NCBI GenBank assembly: GCA_016715115.1
Contig: JADKBM010000016.1
Coordinates: forward strand, 1,426,001-1,490,000
Direction of reading: 5' to 3'
Origin: Acidobacteriota bacterium
GTDB taxonomy: Bacteria; Acidobacteriota; Blastocatellia; Pyrinomonadales; Pyrinomonadaceae
DNA: 64,000 nt
Both the position numbers and the translations under genes were made by a program. Below are positions 7,585-16,440 of this stretch, in pieces (position 1 is the first letter of the stretch; each line of letters begins with the position of its first letter). The notes beneath the pieces were generated by a model that was not told the DNA's origin, searched no databases, and saw only the letters and a program-made list of their open reading frames with translations.

Positions 7585-9594
7585 ATGAAGCGACTTTTTG
7601 GGGTTTTCGTCATTTCGTTTTTGCTGACGGTGGTTGCCGGCGCGCAAAACTACACGATCCAGCAGTATTTGAACATCCGGTCGGCATCGTCGCCGACGAT
7701 CGCACCGGACGGCAAACGCTTGTTCTATCTGACCAACGTATCGGGAACATCGCAGGTCTGGATGATCGATCTGCCGAATGGAACGCCGAAACAGGTTACG
7801 AATTACGACGACAACGTCGGGTTCGTGCGCTACTCGCCGAAAGGCGGCGCGCTCGTTTTCGGCAAGGCGCGCGGCGGCGACGAGAACACGCAGTTTTTCT
7901 TGATGGACGCGAACGGCGCGAACATTCGCGAACTGACGGCCTCGCCGAAGATCAGGCACAATTTCGGCGGTTGGTCGGACGACGGTTCGAAGATCTATTA
8001 TGCGTCGAACAAACGCAATCCGCAGTATTTCGACATCTACGCGATGACCGTCGCGGACGGCAAGGAAGAAATCGTTTATCAGTTCGACGGATCCAACTCG
8101 TTCGCCGGAGCGTCTTCGGACGGTCGCCGTGTGATTGTTTCGCGCTCCGGCACGGAACTCAGCCTCGACAACAATCTCTATCTCTATGACACGCAGTTGA
8201 AGACCGAAACGCTTCTGACGCCGCACACGGACGCGAGCCAGTTCGGCGATGTCGAGATACTTCCGGACGGTGATTCGCTGCTTTTCACCTCGAACAAAGA
8301 TCGCGAGTTCGCGGCGATGGTGCAGATGGACAACGTCTGGCCGAAAGGAAACCCGATGCCGTTTCTGATCCGGCCCGAAGAAAACTGGGACGTCGAAGGG
8401 GTCACATTCCCGGAAAACGGTTCCCATTTCGCCTACACGCTCAACCGCGAAGGTTTTTCGGAACTGCGTCTGCGCAAGTACGAAGTCGACGGCAAGCCGC
8501 TGATCACACGGATTCTGCCCGAAGAGACCACGGTCAAGCTTCCGGCGCAAGGCATCGTCGGCGGTCTGAGTTTTTCCGGGGACGGTTCGAAGCTCGTTTT
8601 TACGTTCAATTCTTCGAAGCACAATTCGGACGTCTGGCATTACGATCTTGAGTCGAAGTCCCTGACCCAGATCACGAAGAGCGACCGCGCGGGCATCGAC
8701 GCCGATTCGTTCGCAACGCCGGAACTGATCAAGTTCAAGACTTTCGACGGCCGCGAGATTCCGGCTTGGTATTACAAACCGCGAACCAATTGGATAAAGA
8801 CCGACAACAAGATCATTTCGACGGTTGAAAAAGTGGTCGGCGAGGCAGTTCGCACGGTCAAGGAAAAGGTCGGCAAGGTCGGCGATGTCGGCGCCGTGCT
8901 GGCAGGTCGGGGTCTCCCGGTCATCGTCAGCGTCCACGGCGGGCCAGAAGGCCAGGAACGTCCGGGATTCAATCCGCTCTATCAGTATTATCTTTCGCGC
9001 GGTTATGCGATCCTTGCGACCAACGTCCGCGGATCGACCGGCTACGGGAAGACGTTCACCCATCTCGACGACGTCCGCAAACGCGAAGATTCCGTCAAGG
9101 ACCTTGCATATTCGGTCGAATGGCTCAAGAAATCGGGCGGCGCAGACCCGAAGCGCATCGCGGTAATGGGCGGCAGCTACGGCGGCTATATGACGATGGC
9201 CGCGGTCACGCTCTATCCCGACCTTTGGGCCGCCGCCGTGAACACCGTCGGCATCGTCAACTGGGAGACTTTTCTGAAGAACACTTCGGGCTATCGCCGG
9301 CGGCAGCGCGAGGTCGAATATGGGATGCTTGACCGCGACATCGAATTTCTCCGCGCGATTTCGCCGATCGCAAAGGTTGATAAAATAAAAGCTCCGCTGT
9401 TCGTGATTCACGGCAAGAACGACCCGCGCGTCCCGTACACGGAAGCCGAACAGATCGTCAAAGCGCTGCGCGACCGGAACGCGAACGTCGAATACAAACT
9501 CTTCGACGACGAGGGTCACGGAATCTCGAAACTCAAAAACCGGCTGGAACTCTATCCTTTAGTAGCGGACTTTTTGGATAAGAATATGAAGTGA
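7585..9594 (+). CDS. Secreted S9-family (prolyl oligopeptidase-like) peptidase
   Basis: The start is ATG 7585 behind CAGGAG, giving 669 residues with a signal peptide (LFGVFVISFLLTVVAGAQ). Residues 25-400 form a TolB/WD-like propeller with repeated strand pairs (SPTIAPDGKRLFYLTN, FVRYSPKGGALVFGK, GGLSFSGDGSKLVFTF). The alpha/beta-hydrolase part carries the triad: Ser531 in GGSYGG, Asp613 in HGKNDPRVP and His645 in DEGHGIS. HGGPEGQ forms the oxyanion region. This matches acylaminoacyl or dipeptidyl peptidases acting on short peptides in the periplasm. One oddity is a charged helical insert of about 35 residues (ISTVEKVVGEAVRTVKEKV) between the entry to the catalytic domain and HGGPEGQ. Confidence 0.92.
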   Translation: MKRLFGVFVISFLLTVVAGAQNYTIQQYLNIRSASSPTIAPDGKRLFYLTNVSGTSQVWMIDLPNGTPKQVTNYDDNVGFVRYSPKGGALVFGKARGGDENTQFFLMDANGANIRELTASPKIRHNFGGWSDDGSKIYYASNKRNPQYFDIYAMTVADGKEEIVYQFDGSNSFAGASSDGRRVIVSRSGTELSLDNNLYLYDTQLKTETLLTPHTDASQFGDVEILPDGDSLLFTSNKDREFAAMVQMDNVWPKGNPMPFLIRPEENWDVEGVTFPENGSHFAYTLNREGFSELRLRKYEVDGKPLITRILPEETTVKLPAQGIVGGLSFSGDGSKLVFTFNSSKHNSDVWHYDLESKSLTQITKSDRAGIDADSFATPELIKFKTFDGREIPAWYYKPRTNWIKTDNKIISTVEKVVGEAVRTVKEKVGKVGDVGAVLAGRGLPVIVSVHGGPEGQERPGFNPLYQYYLSRGYAILATNVRGSTGYGKTFTHLDDVRKREDSVKDLAYSVEWLKKSGGADPKRIAVMGGSYGGYMTMAAVTLYPDLWAAAVNTVGIVNWETFLKNTSGYRRRQREVEYGMLDRDIEFLRAISPIAKVDKIKAPLFVIHGKNDPRVPYTEAEQIVKALRDRNANVEYKLFDDEGHGISKLKNRLELYPLVADFLDKNMK

Positions 9595-9609
9595 TTCGTT
9601 ACGCGTTCC

Positions 9610-9688
9610 GGAGTACCGCCTTCAGGCGGCCGTTCGCTGATCTCAGTCTTCGTAATTCCGCGTTAAGGCCGCCTGAAGGCGGAACTCC
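9610..9688. repeat. Inverted repeat built from the CCGCCTTCAGGCGG palindrome
   Basis: Two 22-nt arms (9610-9631 and 9667-9688) pair with a single mismatch, and each contains the palindrome CCGCCTTCAGGCGG or its CCGCCTGAAGGCGG form. Three direct copies of ACGGGACTCCGA-like sequence follow. The same core recurs in several other spacers of this window. Confidence 0.8.
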
Positions 9689-9725
9689 AAACGGGACTCC
9701 GAACGGGACTCCGAACGGGCTGCTT

Positions 9726-9754
9726 TTGCGACTTGCGTCCATTTCCGCTAAAAT
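9726..9754 (+). promoter_or_regulatory. Promoter for isocitrate dehydrogenase
   Basis: TTGCGA (9726-9731), a 17-bp spacer and TAAAAT (9749-9754) precede the icd start by about 50 bp. There are two deviations from consensus across both boxes plus optimal spacing. Confidence 0.55.
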
Positions 9755-9806
9755 CTTCCGTTTAGTCGTCATTACAAATTCATAACAGAGGGAACCAATA
9801 GAAATT

Positions 9807-11277
9807 ATGTCAAATGCAGCTATTACAGTAGCGAAAGGGGACGGCATCGGCCCCGAGATCATGGACGCGACCCTGCACATTTTGAAAGAAGCTGGCGCGC
9901 GGATCGATATTGAAGAGATCGAGATCGGTGAAAAGGTCTATTTAAGCGGAAACTCAGCGGGCATCGCGCCCGAATCGTGGGAGAGCCTGCGCCGAACGAA
10001 GGTTTTTCTGAAGGCGCCGATCACGACCCCGCAGGGCGGCGGTTTCAAATCGCTCAACGTCACCGTCCGCAAGACGCTCGGCCTGTACGCCAACATCCGC
10101 CCGTGCGTTTCGTACCACCCGTTCATCAAGACGAAGCATCCGGTGATGGATATCGTCATCGTTCGTGAGAACGAAGAAGACACTTACGCCGGTATCGAAT
10201 ATCGCCAGTCGGATATGGTCGAGCAGTGTCTTAAGCTGATCTCCCGCCCGGGCTGCGAGAAGATCGTCCGTTACGCCTTCGAATACGCGGTCCTCAACAA
10301 CCGCAAAAAAAATCACGGCGTTTATGAAGGACAACATTATGAAGCAGACCGACGGTTTGTTCCATCGTGTCTTTGACGAGATCGCCGCCGAGTATCCGTC
10401 GATCGAAGCCGATCACTGGATCGTCGATATCGGCGCCGCCAAGATGGCCGATACGCCGGAAGTCTTCGATGTCATCGTGATGCCGAATCTCTACGGCGAT
10501 ATCCTTTCCGACGTCGCGGCGCAGATCGCGGGTTCCGTCGGACTCGCCGGTTCGGCGAACATCGGCGAGCACATCTCGATGTTCGAAGCGATCCACGGCA
10601 GCGCGCCGCGCCGCGCCGGCCAGAATCTCGCAAATCCGTCAGGACTCTTCCTCGGCGCGATGATGATGATGGTTCACCTAAATCAGCCGGACATCGCTGA
10701 ACTTGCACACAATGCCTGGCTGCGAACGATCGAAGACGGCGTTCACACGTACGACATCTTCAAGGACGGCGTCTCGAAAGAAAAGGTCGGCACGAAGGAA
10801 TTCGCGCAGGCAGTTGTCGACCGTCTCGGTCAAAAACCGGAAACGCTCAAGGCCGTTGAATACAAGAAGGTCGAAGAGATCGCCGAAGCTGACCGCAAAC
10901 CGATCTATTCGATCCGCGAGCCGCAAAAGAAAGAACTCGTTGGCGTCGACGTTTTCGTCAATTGGTGGAACGGGCAGTTTTACGGAGCGGGTGATGCGAT
11001 CGGCGCCGAGATCGAAAAAGTCAACGGCGGCGGCCTGAAGCTTCAAATGGTTTCAAACCGCGGAACCAAAGTCTATCCAAAGGGAATGTCCGACACGTTC
11101 TGCGTCGATCACTGGCGCTGCCGCTTTGTGAGCGACAACGAAAATGTGGTCATCACGCACCGGCAGGTGATCGATCTCCTCGGCCGCTTCAATGCCGCCG
11201 GACTCGATTTTATCAAGACCGAACATCTCTACAACTTCGACGGCAAGCCGGGATACAGTCTTGGACAAGGACAGTAG
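9807..11277 (+). pseudogene. icd: NADP-type isocitrate dehydrogenase, Thermus-like long form, frameshifted at an A8 run
   Basis: The reading frame breaks at about 10305-10312. Eight A residues stand where seven would give NNRKKITAFMKDNIMKQTDG and an uninterrupted enzyme of about 490 residues. Before the break, GDGIGPEIM, the substrate loop LNVTVRKTLGLYANIRP and ENEEDTYAGIEYR are intact. After it come the metal-binding PNLYGDILSD and the cofactor segment EAIHGSAPRRAGQNLANPSG. About 140 extra C-terminal residues (VDVFVNWW...KVYPKG) match the long form known from Thermus. It would convert isocitrate to 2-oxoglutarate in the TCA cycle. An essential enzyme broken only in a homopolymer suggests a sequencing error; slippage or a real mutation cannot be excluded. 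Confidence 0.88.
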
Positions 11278-11470
11278 AATTTGGGAATTGTGATTTGGGA
11301 TTTGGGATTGGGACGGGGCTTCGGCTTCGTCCTTTTTTTCGTTTGGAGTTCCGCCTTCAGGTGGCCTGAGGACAGTGAGATTTCGGATTTGGGATTTGGG
11401 ATTTGGGATTGGGACGGGGCTTCGGCTTCGTCCCTTTTTCGTTTGGAGTTCCGCCTTCAGGCGACCGAAC
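11278..11470 (+). repeat. Duplicated spacer unit: heptamer tract plus GGAGTTCCGCC element
   Basis: Two copies of one unit follow each other (about 11281-11350 and 11385-11461). Each consists of a GATTTGGGATTTGGGAT tract, GGGACGGGGCTTCGGCTTCGTCC (a GC hairpin) and TCGTTTGGAGTTCCGCCTTC. No coding potential beyond an open frame that runs through it into the following gene. Confidence 0.7.
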
Positions 11471-11474
11471 GATG

Positions 11475-11607
11475 GGAACTTTTCCCCAACGATTTGGGAA
11501 AAAGTTCCAGCGTTGATCACCTTTCCGATCCCGAACCGCAATGCCAGGTGATCGGTGTTTTGGTTCAACAGTTGCAAAGGACTTTCGTAGCGGAGGTGTA
11601 CATCGCT
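11475..11607 (+). promoter_or_regulatory. Conserved structured 5' leader of the first giant LamG protein
   Basis: The 133 nt before the start codon contain two hairpins. One is GGAACTTTTCCC with GGGAAAAAGTTCC (11475-11508), a 12-bp stem with one bulged base. The other is GATCACCT with AGGTGATC (11515-11553). A GGAGG ribosome site ends about 10 nt before ATG. The same arrangement precedes the second paralogue, where GATCGCCT replaces GATCACCT and pairing is kept by a G-U wobble. Confidence 0.6.
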
Positions 11608-14600
11608 ATGTTGAATCACACAATCTGGTCCCGATCCAGACTGGTCGGGCTCGCGATCCTGACAACGATCGCCACCACAATCTTGCTTATCTACGCCGCG
11701 GGTTCGAATGCCGCGGTTTTTTCGTTCGGCGGAGCCGGAAGCGGGCTGGTTTCGAATCCGTTGCCCGCGACCGGGCGATCCGCCCTCGATGCTCCGGAAA
11801 CGACGTGCGCGCCGGCACCACCGGGAATGGTCGGCTGGTGGCCGGGTGACGGCAACACGACCGACGTCGTAGGTGGCAACAACGGTACTTTGGAAAACGG
11901 CGCGACATTCACGGCGGGGAAGGTCGGGCAGGGATTTGGTCTGGGTAGTGGTAGTTACGTTAGTCTGCCCAATTCGACTTCAACTCTTTTGAACGATTCG
12001 TCCGGCACGATCGCGGCGTGGGTCTACCCGACGGCTGTCGGCGACAATGACATCGTGGCCGCTTTCGGGAGCGGGGCCGACGGGCAAGGAATCGGGATCG
12101 GCGTTTGGACGACTGTCCGGATTTACCATCACACCGGTGCATACGATTGGCAGTCGAATACGCCGGTCAGCGCAAATACGTGGACATTCCTCGTTTACAC
12201 TTGGGACAGCACGACCGAGCGAATCTACAAGGACGGCAGCTTCAGCGAAAGCCGACCGCGGAATTTCAATTATGTGCCGGGCGCTGCCCGTATCGGTCAC
12301 GGTTTCTGGGGTGACCCCGCGAATCTCTTCCCGGGCCTGATAGATGAAGTCGCCATTTTCAACCGTACGCTCGACCCCGCTGAGATAACGTCAATCTATG
12401 ACGCCGGCAGCGCTGGAATGTGCGGGATTAGCTGCACTGCGGCACCGAACGGAATGGTCAGTTGGTGGTCAGCGGACGGAAATGTCTTCGATATCGCCAA
12501 CGGCTATCACGGCGCGCTGCGAAACGGGGCGACGTTCGTGCCGGGCAAGGTGGATCGGGCGTTCAGTTTTGACGGCATCGATGATTACTTCGAAGTCTCC
12601 TCGAATCCCGATTTGAACCTCATAAACGGTCTAACACTTGAAAGCTGGTTCTTCCGCCGCGCCGGTGGATCCGCGACCCTGTTCTCAAAAGCAGACTACA
12701 ACGGCAGCGCATCGATTGCGTCCTACAATCTGCAGATCAACCCTGACGGCGCGGTTAACGTGGCGCTTTACGGCTCGTATCCCGCCGATAACTGGACCAC
12801 CGTACCGGGTTTGGTCGGGACGGGGCGATGGTATCACATCGCTCTGACCTGGAACGGAACCTACGGACCGACCGACAATGTGCGGCTCTACCTTGACGGC
12901 GAACTCGTCCAGAGCTGGACCAAATCAGCAACTTTGCTCAACTCCAATACCGAGTCGCTGACGATGGGGTCGATGAAACCGCCGACATACTACGGTCGTT
13001 TCGACGGCCTTATGGATGAACCTCGGATCTTTAACCTGGCTCTCACTCAGACAGAGATCCGCGCGATCTATAACGCGAACCAGACCGGCATTTGCCGAAC
13101 CTGCACACAGCCGCCAAGCGACCTGATCAGTTGGTGGAGCGGCGACGGAAACGCAAACGATCTGATCAGCGGTTACAACGGGATTCTCAAGAACGGCGCT
13201 GCATTCGCTTCCGGCAAGGTCGGCCAGGCATTTCTCCTCGATGGCGTGGACGATCACGTTCTTGCACCGAACACGACAAACATTAACGGCGGGACCGAAT
13301 CCACCTACGACGCGTGGGTCTATCCGACGGCGGTACCGGCAGTTGATTCGTACTTTGGAATCCTGGGTGTCGGCGATTCGACGCTTCCGACCTGGACGAC
13401 TCAGCAGTGCCGGCTTCTCTACTGGCGGCAGTCCGGTTCGCCGGCCGGATCGGCGAGATTCTATTTTGACTGCGGTCTCGACAATAACGAGAATCGCATC
13501 GGACGGCTCAGCGCAAACGACTACCCTATCGATTCGTGGAATTTCGTTTCCGCGGTTTTCAACAATGGCACGCTTGATCTCTATGTCAACGGCGTCCTCG
13601 ACAACGGCGATTTGACGGGAACAGGCGGTTCATCGATCAACACGAATTCCGACAAATACGTCTGGATCGGCGCTCAGGTCAGGAACTCCGACGCTTCGCT
13701 TTACGTTCCGTTCAAGGGAAAGATCGACGAGCCGGAGATCTTCAGCAGGGCACTGACCGCGACTGAGATAATCGCGATCTACAACGCCGGCAGCGCGGGC
13801 AAGTGCAGGCCGGCACTTGGCAAGGCATACGTCCCGAACGGCGGCGGCGGCACGGTGTCGGTGATCGACGTTGCAACGAGTGCCGTCGACGCGACGATCA
13901 CGGCCGGAACCGGCTACGGATTCGTAGCGATCAAAAATGACGGGTCAAAGGCATACGTCAGCGGCGCGGCCTTGAGCAAGATCTCGGTGATAGACACCTC
14001 GGCCAACACGCTGCTCACGGAATTCACGCTTCCCGGCGCCACGCACGGTCTGGCAGTCAACCTCGCCGGGACGCGGCTTTATGTCGCCCAGGAATCCGGA
14101 AACTCCGTCTGGGTGCTCGACGCAGATTCGGGCGCATTGCTCGCGACCGTTCCGATCGGCGTGAATCCCTTTGGCGTCGCGATAACGCCCGACGGTTCGC
14201 GGGTCTATACCTCCAACTATAGCAACGGATCGGTATCGGCGATCCGAACGTCGGACAACAGCGTGGTCACGATTCCGACCGGAAGTTTGCCCTACGGCAT
14301 CGCGGCGTCGCCTGATTCCTCGCGAGTCTATGTCGCGAATTACGGGAGCAATTCGGTTTCGGTGATCGACACGGCGACAAATACGATCGTCGCCGATGTC
14401 GCGTTCCAGTTTCCGACGGGGATTGCAGTGAACAAGGCCGGAACACGCGTTTATGTCGGCAGCGACACGAACAACATTCTATCGATCGACACCTCGAACA
14501 ACATCGGCAGCTTGATTCCCGTTGGCCGAAGGACGGTGGGAATATCGGTCAGCCCCGACGGAAGCCGCGTTGCGGCCGCCGCACGAATCAACAATCAAGT

Positions 14601-16215
14601 CGTGATAGTCAACACTGGGTCGAATTCGGTCATCGACATTGCGGTCGGCGACGCACCGCATTCGCTCGGGCTGTTCATTGCTCAGGGCTTAACGGCAACG
14701 TCGCCGGCGGCGCCCGATTCCTGTGACCCGAAACCGGTCGGAATCACGCATTGGTGGCGCGGTCAGGGCAACGCGCTCGATGCTCAGAAGGGCATACACG
14801 CAACGCCCGTCAATCACACGACCTTCGCTCCCGGCATCGTCGGGAAGGCGTTCAGCTTTGACGGCGTTGACGATTATGCGTCGGCTCCGGCGTTCGATAT
14901 GGGCCCAAACTGGACGATCGAAGGCTGGATAAAACCGGTCGCCTGTTCCGATAACGCACATTGTATGATGATCACCCGCAGCATCGGCGGAACGGATGGA
15001 CTGGTGCTCGGTTATATGGGACCGAGTCATTCGGCGGCGAACGAGTTTCAGCTCAACATCGGCGGGCCTGGCTGGGACGTGATCCTGCGTTCCCGTTCAA
15101 AGTATTCTCCCGGAACCTGGTATCACGTCGCCGCAACGAAGAACGGCGACAACTATCGGCTCTATGTGAACGGCGGCCTCAAGGACGAAGTAACGATCGC
15201 GGGCGTCTCGGCGGTCTATCAGTCGAGAGAAATTGCCCTCGGAAGGTGGAACTGGGGCGCATCCCCATCATATACGAACGGCATGATCGATGAAGTCGCG
15301 ATTTACAAACGCGCGCTGTCGTCTGCGGAGATCTTTGGAATCTATTTCGCTGATACATACGGAAAATGCGCCGCCGGAATGTCCAACACCGACCTTGACG
15401 GCGATATGTCGACCGACCTGACGATCTTCCGTCCGAACGGGGCGACCGGCACCGAATGGTGGACGCTGAGGTCCTCGACCGGCGGCAACTGGGCGGCGCA
15501 GTTCGGCGACCCGACCGACAGGATCGTCGCCGAGGACTTCACCGGCGACGGCAAAACGGACGTCGCCATCTTCAGGCCGTCCAACAGCAACTGGTACATC
15601 CTCCGCAGCGAGGACTACTCGTACTATTCGTTCCCGTTCGGCACGACGGGCGACATCGCCGTCCCGGCCGACTATGACGGCGACGGCATCGCCGACCCGG
15701 CCGTCTACAGGCCGTCGACGGGTGTCTGGTACATCGCGCGGTCGACCGGCGGCCTCGGCCAGGAACGCTTCGGCTTCCCGACCGACAAGCCGGTCCCGGC
15801 CGACTACGACGGCGACGGCCGGATCGACATCGCCATCTACCGTCCGTCGAACGGCCAGTGGTGGCTCAATCGGACGACCGAAGGGCTTGTCGTCCACACG
15901 TTCGGCAATGACGCCGACTACAACGTCCCCGGTGATTTTACCGGCGACGGCAAGGCGGACGTCGCCATCTTCAGGCCGTCCGACAACAACTGGTACGTCC
16001 TCAGAAGCGAGGACTACACTTACTATTCCTTCCCGTTCGGCGCGGCCGGCGATATCCCGGCGGCCGGCGACTTTGACGGCGACGCCGTCTTCGACGCCGC
16101 CGTCTTCCGGCCGTCCGACGGCAAATGGTACCTGAAACGCTCGACGGCAGGAATCACCGTCATCCCGTTCGGAGCGCCGGGCGACATCCCGGTCCCGGGC
16201 GCGTTCATCAGGTGA
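11608..16215 (+). CDS. Giant secreted LamG / YVTN-propeller / FG-GAP repeat protein (copy 1)
   Basis: The start is ATG 11608 behind GGAGGT, giving 1535 residues; the open frame upstream is repeat DNA. After basic residues a hydrophobic segment (VGLAILTTIATTILLIYA) acts as signal or anchor. LamG/concanavalin-type modules begin near residues 70, 276 and 499; each opens with a Cys-Pro-rich linker and G(M/L)(V/I)(G/S)WW(P/S). A YVTN-type propeller covers about 734-1027 (GTVSVIDVATSAVDATI, RVYVANYGSNSVSVIDTATN). A fourth LamG module spans about 1037-1250. The C-terminal 275 residues are FG-GAP/VCBS repeats with calcium-loop-like DxDGDGxxD and AIFRPSN.NWYILRS. The architecture suggests an extracellular carbohydrate- or matrix-binding adhesin. 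No catalytic motif, sortase signal or autotransporter barrel was seen. Confidence 0.88.
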   Translation: MLNHTIWSRSRLVGLAILTTIATTILLIYAAGSNAAVFSFGGAGSGLVSNPLPATGRSALDAPETTCAPAPPGMVGWWPGDGNTTDVVGGNNGTLENGATFTAGKVGQGFGLGSGSYVSLPNSTSTLLNDSSGTIAAWVYPTAVGDNDIVAAFGSGADGQGIGIGVWTTVRIYHHTGAYDWQSNTPVSANTWTFLVYTWDSTTERIYKDGSFSESRPRNFNYVPGAARIGHGFWGDPANLFPGLIDEVAIFNRTLDPAEITSIYDAGSAGMCGISCTAAPNGMVSWWSADGNVFDIANGYHGALRNGATFVPGKVDRAFSFDGIDDYFEVSSNPDLNLINGLTLESWFFRRAGGSATLFSKADYNGSASIASYNLQINPDGAVNVALYGSYPADNWTTVPGLVGTGRWYHIALTWNGTYGPTDNVRLYLDGELVQSWTKSATLLNSNTESLTMGSMKPPTYYGRFDGLMDEPRIFNLALTQTEIRAIYNANQTGICRTCTQPPSDLISWWSGDGNANDLISGYNGILKNGAAFASGKVGQAFLLDGVDDHVLAPNTTNINGGTESTYDAWVYPTAVPAVDSYFGILGVGDSTLPTWTTQQCRLLYWRQSGSPAGSARFYFDCGLDNNENRIGRLSANDYPIDSWNFVSAVFNNGTLDLYVNGVLDNGDLTGTGGSSINTNSDKYVWIGAQVRNSDASLYVPFKGKIDEPEIFSRALTATEIIAIYNAGSAGKCRPALGKAYVPNGGGGTVSVIDVATSAVDATITAGTGYGFVAIKNDGSKAYVSGAALSKISVIDTSANTLLTEFTLPGATHGLAVNLAGTRLYVAQESGNSVWVLDADSGALLATVPIGVNPFGVAITPDGSRVYTSNYSNGSVSAIRTSDNSVVTIPTGSLPYGIAASPDSSRVYVANYGSNSVSVIDTATNTIVADVAFQFPTGIAVNKAGTRVYVGSDTNNILSIDTSNNIGSLIPVGRRTVGISVSPDGSRVAAAARINNQVVIVNTGSNSVIDIAVGDAPHSLGLFIAQGLTATSPAAPDSCDPKPVGITHWWRGQGNALDAQKGIHATPVNHTTFAPGIVGKAFSFDGVDDYASAPAFDMGPNWTIEGWIKPVACSDNAHCMMITRSIGGTDGLVLGYMGPSHSAANEFQLNIGGPGWDVILRSRSKYSPGTWYHVAATKNGDNYRLYVNGGLKDEVTIAGVSAVYQSREIALGRWNWGASPSYTNGMIDEVAIYKRALSSAEIFGIYFADTYGKCAAGMSNTDLDGDMSTDLTIFRPNGATGTEWWTLRSSTGGNWAAQFGDPTDRIVAEDFTGDGKTDVAIFRPSNSNWYILRSEDYSYYSFPFGTTGDIAVPADYDGDGIADPAVYRPSTGVWYIARSTGGLGQERFGFPTDKPVPADYDGDGRIDIAIYRPSNGQWWLNRTTEGLVVHTFGNDADYNVPGDFTGDGKADVAIFRPSDNNWYVLRSEDYTYYSFPFGAAGDIPAAGDFDGDAVFDAAVFRPSDGKWYLKRSTAGITVIPFGAPGDIPVPGAFIR

Positions 16216-16238
16216 TGTGCACCGCCTTCAGGCGGCTT

Positions 16239-16273
16239 GCGGGACGAGGCTTCGGCCACGTCCCGCCTTTTTT
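16239..16273 (+). terminator. Rho-independent terminator after giant protein 1
   Basis: The stem GCGGGACG/CGTCCCGC has a 12-nt loop (AGGCTTCGGCCA) and runs into TTTTTT. It starts 24 bp after the stop codon. An identical terminator follows the second giant gene. Confidence 0.88.
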
Positions 16274-16302
16274 GTTTGGAGTTCCGCCTGAAGGCGGCCG
16301 AA

Positions 16303-16440
16303 CGATGGGAACTTTTCCCCAACGATTTGGGAAAAAGTTCCAGCGTTGATCGCCTTTCCGATCCCGAACCGCAATGTCAGGTGATCGATGGTTTGGTTCA
16401 ACAGTTGCAACGAACCTCGATAGCGGAGGTGTACATCGCC
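16303..16440 (+). promoter_or_regulatory. Conserved structured 5' leader of the second giant LamG protein
   Basis: This is a near-identical copy of the 11475-11607 leader. It has the GGAACTTTTCCC hairpin, the GATCGCCT/AGGTGATC hairpin, the conserved ATGGTTTGGTTCAACAGTTG stretch and the AGCGGAGGTGTACATCGC ribosome-site region. It is preceded by the terminator of gene 1 and a CCGCCTGAAGGCGG palindrome, so the leader may begin with its own promoter; I could not identify one. Confidence 0.6.

Noticed and set aside
7390..9519. 709-codon open frame antisense to the S9 peptidase
   Set aside because: Arg/Asp-rich translation typical of the reverse strand of a GC-rich gene; the sense strand encodes a complete enzyme with an intact triad.
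10295..10325. Programmed frameshift in icd
   Set aside because: No stimulatory structure or known precedent for icd; a homopolymer indel explains it more simply. Kept only as an alternative in the finding.
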